Shown here: in pieces, positions 59,001 to 64,000 of the stretch
Layout: the number at the start of each line of letters is the position of its first letter
How positions within the stretch are numbered: the first letter of the stretch is position 1
DNA from: Pomphorhynchus laevis
Lineage: Eukaryota > Acanthocephala > Palaeacanthocephala > Echinorhynchida > Pomphorhynchidae
Direction of reading: 5' to 3'
DNA: 64,000 nucleotides
Assembly: GCA_012934845.2 (NCBI GenBank)
Contig: WNNJ02000107.1
Coordinates: 124,001-188,000 of the forward strand
Translations under genes and position numbers: made by a program
The notes under the pieces: generated by a model
Told to the model about the DNA's origin: nothing
What the model saw: only the letters and a program-made list of their open reading frames with translations
Databases searched by the model: none

Positions 59001-61473
59001 CAAGCGCAGACGTTCTTACTCAATTCGGTGGGCGTCCAACCGTACCGGGCGCAGAGTGCATCCATAAATTCATTGCGACTTAGGTGAAAGCGTTCCCTCC
59101 TTACTGGTAGGGCGCTTAACCACGAGGAGGCGCTATCCCTGGAGGCATGAGAGATGATTTGGGTTGTGAACAGACCGAGTCTAGCCACGCTTGGCTGTAA
59201 TCTATCGATACGCAATTTGCACCGTTCTACACAACCCAGATTCATAACGTGATCCTGTAGTAAGCGCTAAGTGTTTCCAATTTCTCTGGTTTCATATGTA
59301 TCGCATATTTTCGAAGAACAGCCGAAATCCAGGTGTGCAGATAACCTTGGTTCACATATGTCAAGACCACCATCGCTTATGACAGGTGATGCATAAAGAT
59401 TACTAAGCACAGTCGACAAAGCAGGTGCTATATATCTCATATTGGCCAGTGCGGATTTTCCATAAATCACGTTAAAAGCGTTGGACGCATCAACAGCAAG
59501 GACACAATAGTCTGGGCTGGCTTCGAAACATTTGCACAAGGAATGTGTAGCGTATTCGATCCCGCTCATTTGCGAGGCTGCCAATTGCTCTAATCTTACA
59601 ACGTCTTGCAAATCTTCCCGGATTAATTTCAATATCACCTTTGATACGATGCGTCTTGCAACATAACAAACGCCAATCGTTCGGACACTGCCAGTCTATA
59701 TTTCAAGAGCCACTAACCTGCTGGTCGTAAACGCCTCAAGACATATAGGACTAATAGGCTCGGATGCTAATTTTACATCAAATTCAGCAAGGGCTTTGCC
59801 CAAGGTCTTTGAGTGTTCTCCGAATCCTGTCAGCATTTGTCGCCACATTGACGCGTCGAGACCAGAAGGGCCAGCTGAACCCTTCGTTCTTTTGCTTGCT
59901 CTGACTATTGAATCCTAATCAATAATTGCAAATCTAGTGTGATAATACCGACGTGAGAGTGGTATTGGCTCATTTAGTAGTATCTCTCTTGCTGGCTGGA
60001 TCGCCTCAGGATGAAGAGACATTAAAATTTCCTCGATTGGTACGCCGTCAATTGAGTAGTCATGTTTGAGTGTACCGGCAAAAACATCTTCTTCCAGAAC
60101 AGCTGTTGCTGCACGTAACTTACCCTTAGTCATGAGTTTGCGGTATAGTTTTAACCATTCCTGCTGTCTAGACTGAACATTATGATTAAGTAGCTATTGC
60201 AAATAGCTGGCCTCGTCAATAAGTTCAGAGAACTTTGCCTGATTCCAAAGAGCAAGTCGCCGTTCCAGGGCTCTTCGTATGTCTGATATCCTGCTCGAGT
60301 TGAAAGATTGCAGAACGCATTGCGAAAATACCACAGCGGTTTTCAACGCATTTCGGAAGTCTCGGTTTTCCAGCACCACGGACCTGTAAAATGTTGCGAT
60401 GATTTCAACAATGGTGTTGCTGGCTGAACATAGAGGAAGTACGACGAGATTAGATCTCCATCGTATGACTGATTGATAGTAAAGGGCCGCACCATTAACT
60501 GGGAAAGTCTCATTCTGCGCGACAAATTCGTCGGGCTGGTTCCCTGCCAGGTATTCCGGAGTCCTGATCAAGACAGTAGGACAGGAGTCGACAGAATTCG
60601 GATCATTGATTATCGAGGAAGAATCCACGATGGTACTTCTACGAGCGCAGCCAGGAGAGGCACATGTACATAGAGAGAGTCCGCTTTTGCACATCTGCAG
60701 CCCTTGCACTTAGCGTTGGGACCGTTGCAGGCACAGCATTTGATAGTGGAAGAAGGCTTGCCAGGTGGCATAATGAATTGTGCCAAATTGTTAGCCAAAA
60801 TTGTATGTATATTAGATTGTATGTTATTTTATTGTAAGTACTTTTTGATCAAGAATGTTTAAATGTGTGTTTAAGCTCTTGAAATTTTTGTTCTGAATAA
60901 TTTTAGATAAACAACAATAAAAGCAATTAAATTTAATAATAATCAATAATGCATAATTAAGCAATAATAATTCCTCAATACTAATTCAGCAATAATCATT
61001 AATAATATTAAAACAATAATCAACAATAAATTAATTTTAGTTTAGATTAAGTATAAATTAAATCAAAATTTAAAATAAAATTTAATTATTTTAAATCAGT
61101 AAAAAATGATTTTTAATAAATCATTTTTAATAATAATTTTATAATAATAATTTTAATAATTTTATTATAAATCATGTGTTCATGTTTTTAATTTAAAACT
61201 TTAATGAGTTATAAAAATTAACGTTATTAATAAATAATATTAATTATATATTAAATATTTTAGAACGATAAACATATCTTATCATATAATAGATACAACT
61301 ATTGAAAAATTTAATTTGTTTAGGTATTCCTTAGTTCTTTTCTCGAATCCATGATGCGGGAATGTGGAGCGTCATGGAACAAATCAATGCATAGCATATG
61401 GACAAAGTTTATTAAAATACTCTGGTCAGAATTACTTAATCAGTGTTCAATCAACAAAGATAACACATGTTAA
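52953..61473 (+). CDS. N-myristoylated globin, 166 aa, three exons
   Basis: Exons 52953-53083, 57089-57308 and 61324-61473 join in phase to 501 nt. The protein begins MGCGSTKE, a signal for N-myristoylation of Gly2 and palmitoylation of Cys3, as in globin X and some nematode globins, so a membrane-bound globin is predicted. The globin fold is supported by an A helix (LTNEDKEVLQESIKLL), B/C region (VSECPDINSYW), E helix with distal His73 (IKNHGCKFL), and proximal His106 (LSPSHSTVM) followed by the G and H helices with three Trp. Intron 1 falls inside Arg44 (AG|G), position B12.2. Intron 2 follows Lys117 in phase 0, position G7.0. Both are ancestral globin introns. Heme and O2 or NO chemistry is likely, the exact role unknown. 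AATAAA at 61509-61514. Confidence 0.93.
53084..53870. other. Globin intron 1, proximal part
   Basis: AT-rich, including a run of TATAAATATA-type simple sequence near 53455-53540. No element recognised. Confidence 0.45.
54060..55736 (+). mobile_element. Penelope-like retroelement, degenerate copy, in globin intron 1
   Basis: Recognisable pieces in order: an LPKIHK motif near 54340, a segment near 54720 of the type MKSALRPILANLYM, the RT catalytic YVDDVS near 54817, and near 55430-55600 a C-terminal region of the kind that carries the GIY-YIG endonuclease in Penelope-like elements. The copy is old, with many breaks. Its terminal ~470 bp is repeated at 56191-56690. Confidence 0.75.
55737..56190 (-). 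mobile_element. CR1-type LINE, 5'-truncated 3' end
   Basis: The minus strand 55885-56151 encodes GYRAFTIAAPRLWNKLPRDT and SLTSLKHFKTSLIAILL, the typical end of CR1/RTE-group polyproteins. The 3' terminus is a short tandem (ATTCT)n tail on the minus strand (AATAGAATAGAATAGAATTT at 55737-55758), as CR1 elements have. It lies precisely between the two Penelope-like segments. Short, with an open C-terminal frame. Confidence 0.8.
56191..56690 (+). mobile_element. Second partial Penelope-like copy
   Basis: Matches 55262-55736, beginning GTCACATCAAATATTTGCAC and including GATATCCTTTGTAAACGACA and ATTGGATTTGATCAAACTT. It contains only the 3' region with the endonuclease remnant. The tandem layout is known for Penelope elements. 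Confidence 0.75.
57089..57308 (+). CDS. Globin exon 2 (B to FG corner, heme pocket)
   Basis: Acceptor TTGGTATTTTAG and donor AAG|GTATTT. Encodes the last base of Arg44 to Lys117, including His73 (E7) and His106 (F8). Confidence 0.93.
57309..58440. other. Globin intron 2, proximal part
   Basis: AT-rich. A 33-34-bp tandem repeat with three units lies at 57986-58080 (TATTCAACACATG(C/T)ATTTTAT). No gene. Confidence 0.55.
58441..60800 (-). mobile_element. Unclassified reverse-transcriptase element (copy C), in globin intron 2
   Basis: Minus-strand remnants from 5' to 3': a Cys-rich zinc-binding start (CCACNGPNAKCKGCRC) near 60720; a region with SRISDIRRALERRLALWNQA; SAGPSGLDASMWRQML near 59855; VLAVDASNAFNVI near 59500 (RT motif A); a Cys-rich CACGNSVNISNALSCKRG near 58960; and a C-terminal SIFVPLVFTSGGMGDEM near 58590. 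The order matches a reverse-transcriptase element family known from cnidarians and other invertebrates whose clade name I cannot give. It differs from copies A and B but ends in a similar C-terminal region. Broken in several places. Confidence 0.75.
60801..61323. other. Globin intron 2, distal part
   Basis: AT-rich simple sequence ending in the acceptor TTAATTTGTTTAG. Confidence 0.5.
61324..61473 (+). CDS. Globin exon 3 (G and H helices)
   Basis: Begins GTATTCCTTAG in phase 0 and encodes VFLSSFLESMMRECGASWN through to a stop after DNTC. The Trp-rich WNKSMHSIWTKFIKILW fits helix H. Confidence 0.92.
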   Translation, partial: VFLSSFLESMMRECGASWNKSMHSIWTKFIKILWSELLNQCSINKDNTC

Positions 61474-61508
61474 TGACATCACTAATTGAACTGTTTACTT
61501 TTGTAAAC

Positions 61509-61514
61509 AATAAA
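61509..61514 (+). terminator. Globin poly(A) signal AATAAA
   Basis: Canonical hexamer 36 bases after the stop codon. Confidence 0.6.
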
Positions 61515-63490
61515 ATAATGTTTTATTAATATTTTAGGACACTTTTACCAACTTGATTTCCAGGCTCATTAATATGGGAAAATTACAAAACTGTATAACG
61601 AAACATAGAATTCTTGATTTTGCATATTCTTGATCTTTGAAAAATTACTCTACAGGAAAACTAATGATCTACATCTGTAAAGCGTCAGAAGTAAAACAAT
61701 TGATAAATTAAATATGCTTTGATTTTAAACTAATCAAATAATTCAAAATAAATTAAATAAATAAATATTAAAACACTTGGGTTGAGTTTAAAACTATACG
61801 ACAATATACGAATTATATATAAAAACACGAATGATAGCACAATGTATATTGTGAAACCATATAAGAATATTAACCGAATACTTTACACATAGTCTGAAAC
61901 ATATGATGTTTAATACTTAAGTTAAATTCAACATTATCAATAAAACCATTTATAAATCGTACAATTTTAGAATATATTTAAAATAAATGTATATTATTAT
62001 AAATATTTCAATAAATTTGTAAATTTTAAAATTATTAATTTAAATTAATAAATTTACAACTTACTTTTGGCGTAAGTAGTACCGAAATAATAAAACGTTG
62101 GGCTAATTTTGCCGATCGATCTGATTTAGTTAATATTAAAAATAGTTCCGCCAGGCACATCAAGCTTGCATCATATAATAGTGTCGTCTTAAATATAATA
62201 GTGTTATCTTATATAGCGTCAAGTAATATTGTCATGTCAAAGAAATTATATAAAATTTGAACAGAGGCTAATATTAAGTGCAATTTTGTGGAGAATAAAT
62301 TACTAATTATTTATCATAAAAAAACAAAAATAAGTTATTTAATTTTAAATATCTTCGATTTATAATGCATATCTATAAAACAATTTATGTTCAATGCCAT
62401 GTAACTTTATATTACATGTTTATGTGCAAATATTATAATATTTGCATTATGATATATAAAGGGTCACCAGCACCGATTGAATGTCTCCTAATCACATCAA
62501 TGTTAAATATAAGAAAGAATGCGTTAAGTACATCTCATAAAATGCGAGTTTAGAAATTCATTACATTGAAGGTTTCATATATGATCTCCGGGTTAATAAA
62601 TCGGCCTCCCTGATTCCTATCTTTCACCTAAAACGATATTTAATCCAAATGCTGATTTCAATTAAATCAATTTACAATAATAAATGCACTTTTAATTGTA
62701 AAATTATAAAATTATTATTCTCTGCAAATTATTTTATAAAATTCAAACGCATTATAAAAATTAAATACAGATATTGTATTGTTTAGTTGTTTCAATGAAC
62801 TTAAAGTTCAACTTTAAAATTCTTTAACTATAAGGTCGAAATCTAAAGTTTTAAATAAGTGCACTAGATTAGTTATAAGCAATTCCATTTCCGTTGCTAT
62901 TTCCACAATCAGTATAGACAACCTTCATTTTGCATAAGCTGTATTTTGCTACAGAAGAACGTGTTCTTCGGAGGAACGTTTTTTATTTGGCATTGATATA
63001 TGTAAGATACTTCCGCTGATAGCAATAATTTGCGGTGAAAGTATTGCTGAGCACACACGTATATATCTAACTTGTAATAATAACAGCAAATAGTAAACGT
63101 TTTAGCTCTTTCTGTATACGGTTGATTTAGCGTATGTGTGGTGGTGAAGTCGTTGAGGTCACCACATATTTGCAGGATAGTGAGCTGGATCACGAACGTG
63201 CAATACAGTTTTCAGGAGATAAGGCGTTATGCCTACTGTAACTATTGCTACTAATTTAAGACTGTATACTTAAGAAAATTGTTAGATAGCAATTGAGTGC
63301 AGCATAAAACAACTTCAACGATTGATAAAATGGGAAATGCGTTTATATATATAATTAGATAGTGATCTTTCGTTATTAAAATAGATATTTTTAAACCCGA
63401 GGTTTCTTTTTAAAAAAAGAGATATCGACAGCTTGCCAGTAAAGCTAATAAAATCGATAGAGAATTCAGAAAAGGAAGATTTATTCAATA
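61515..63490. other. Intergenic DNA between globin and the next MGC gene
   Basis: AT-rich. A less AT-rich stretch at 62880-63250 precedes the next gene and holds a minus-strand open frame (62909-63193, 94 codons) of no recognised family. It may contain the promoter of the downstream gene. Confidence 0.4.
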
Positions 63491-64000
63491 ATGGGATGTG
63501 CAGGAAGCCGAAATAGGAAAGCCAAACGAGAGAACAAATCTGCAAATGAAGTAGCAGGATTAACCAGTGACCAGAAGGCATCAGAACCGACGATGACATT
63601 ACATGATATAAATGCATCTTCAAATCCGATTGTTCCAGATACTCCGCATAAAGACACCGTAACATTATCCGTTATTGATGATGATTTTGCTGTTCAGAAA
63701 ATAGCATCAACAAAATATGATAATGACATTGAAAAGGTTTATGAACATGAAGATGGCACTGGTAATTCAACATCAATTTTACGAACAGCCTACATACAGG
63801 AAAAAAAGTTTAATCCTGAAGAAACGTTGGTTTTGCTAAAAGCAGAAGCATTTGCAGTTCTTGAAAAGGAAATAAATCGACCTCAATCAGTCCATGAATC
63901 CATTAGCCTTATTCGATCTTCAATTCAAACACCATTTACAGTTAAGGATGGTCTTCTTGAACATGCAGTGATTTTGATTAGAAGCGGAGAAATAAAAAGC
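63491..64000 (+). CDS. N-terminal 170 residues of an MGC-acylated protein (continues past window)
   Basis: The ATG at 63491 opens a frame that is unbroken to base 64000. The start MGCAGSRNRKAKRENKS carries Gly2 and Cys3 followed by Ser and a basic cluster, the classic myristoyl-plus-palmitoyl membrane anchor. Residues 20-110 are hydrophilic and probably disordered (TSDQKASEPT, DTPHKDTVTLSVIDDDF). From about residue 106 the sequence becomes more ordered: FNPEETLVLLKAEAFAVLEK, then ESISLIRSSIQTPFTVKDG and LLEHAVILIRSGEIKS. No family recognised. It shares the MGC start with the globin 2 kb upstream, though no clear globin motif has appeared by the window end. Confidence 0.8.
   Translation, partial: MGCAGSRNRKAKRENKSANEVAGLTSDQKASEPTMTLHDINASSNPIVPDTPHKDTVTLSVIDDDFAVQKIASTKYDNDIEKVYEHEDGTGNSTSILRTAYIQEKKFNPEETLVLLKAEAFAVLEKEINRPQSVHESISLIRSSIQTPFTVKDGLLEHAVILIRSGEIKS

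Noticed and set aside
63315-63665. 116-codon minus-strand ORF at the right end
   Set aside because: It lies mostly antisense to the MGC-protein frame, shows no domain, and is hydrophobic low-complexity as expected from an antisense reading.

Overview
This window is nuclear DNA from an AT-rich, intron-rich invertebrate animal. It shows spliced genes with GTAAGT/GTAGGT donors and TTTTAG/TTTCAG acceptors, kilobase introns, AATAAA poly(A) signals and several animal retroelement families (RTE-, I/Jockey- and CR1-type LINEs, a Penelope-like element, hAT DNA transposons). I cannot name the phylum from the sequence alone. The short U-rich acceptors and the acylated globin would fit a nematode, but that is a weak inference. 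All recognisable host genes lie on the + strand.

Left part (1-20.6 kb) is a graveyard of mobile elements: an RTE LINE running off the left edge; two copies of an unclassified reverse-transcriptase element; a hAT transposon (3508-6741) with an intact 577-residue transposase, sitting in a ~303-bp tandem array and itself carrying a nested 817-bp inverted-repeat element; a large foldback; a ~268-bp satellite; and an I/Jockey-type LINE that appears to split an older RTE LINE.

Middle part (27.1-45.9 kb) holds a four-exon C2H2 zinc-finger gene predicted to encode 829 residues. A 17-nt first coding exon joins exon 2 to create an N-terminal SRRKQxxPQ motif, the NuRD-docking signature of FOG/SALL/BCL11-type factors. 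The protein also carries a PLDLS CtBP-binding motif and eight zinc fingers, three pairs of which look like copies of one module. Downstream lie a relic copy of the last finger and a second two-finger gene or alternative 3' end (43844-45759).

Right part (50.3-64 kb) holds an ankyrin-like single-exon gene, a three-exon globin gene (52953-61473), and the start of a second gene whose product, like the globin, begins Met-Gly-Cys and so is predicted to be lipid-anchored. The globin keeps both ancestral globin introns (B12.2 and G7.0). Each is about 4 kb long and filled with a different retroelement fossil (Penelope-like plus CR1 in intron 1, an unclassified reverse-transcriptase element in intron 2).

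The genes do not form an obvious pathway. The zinc-finger protein is inferred to be a corepressor-recruiting transcription factor, and the globin and its neighbour are inferred to be membrane-associated proteins. Most of the remaining sequence is AT-rich DNA with interspersed repeat copies.
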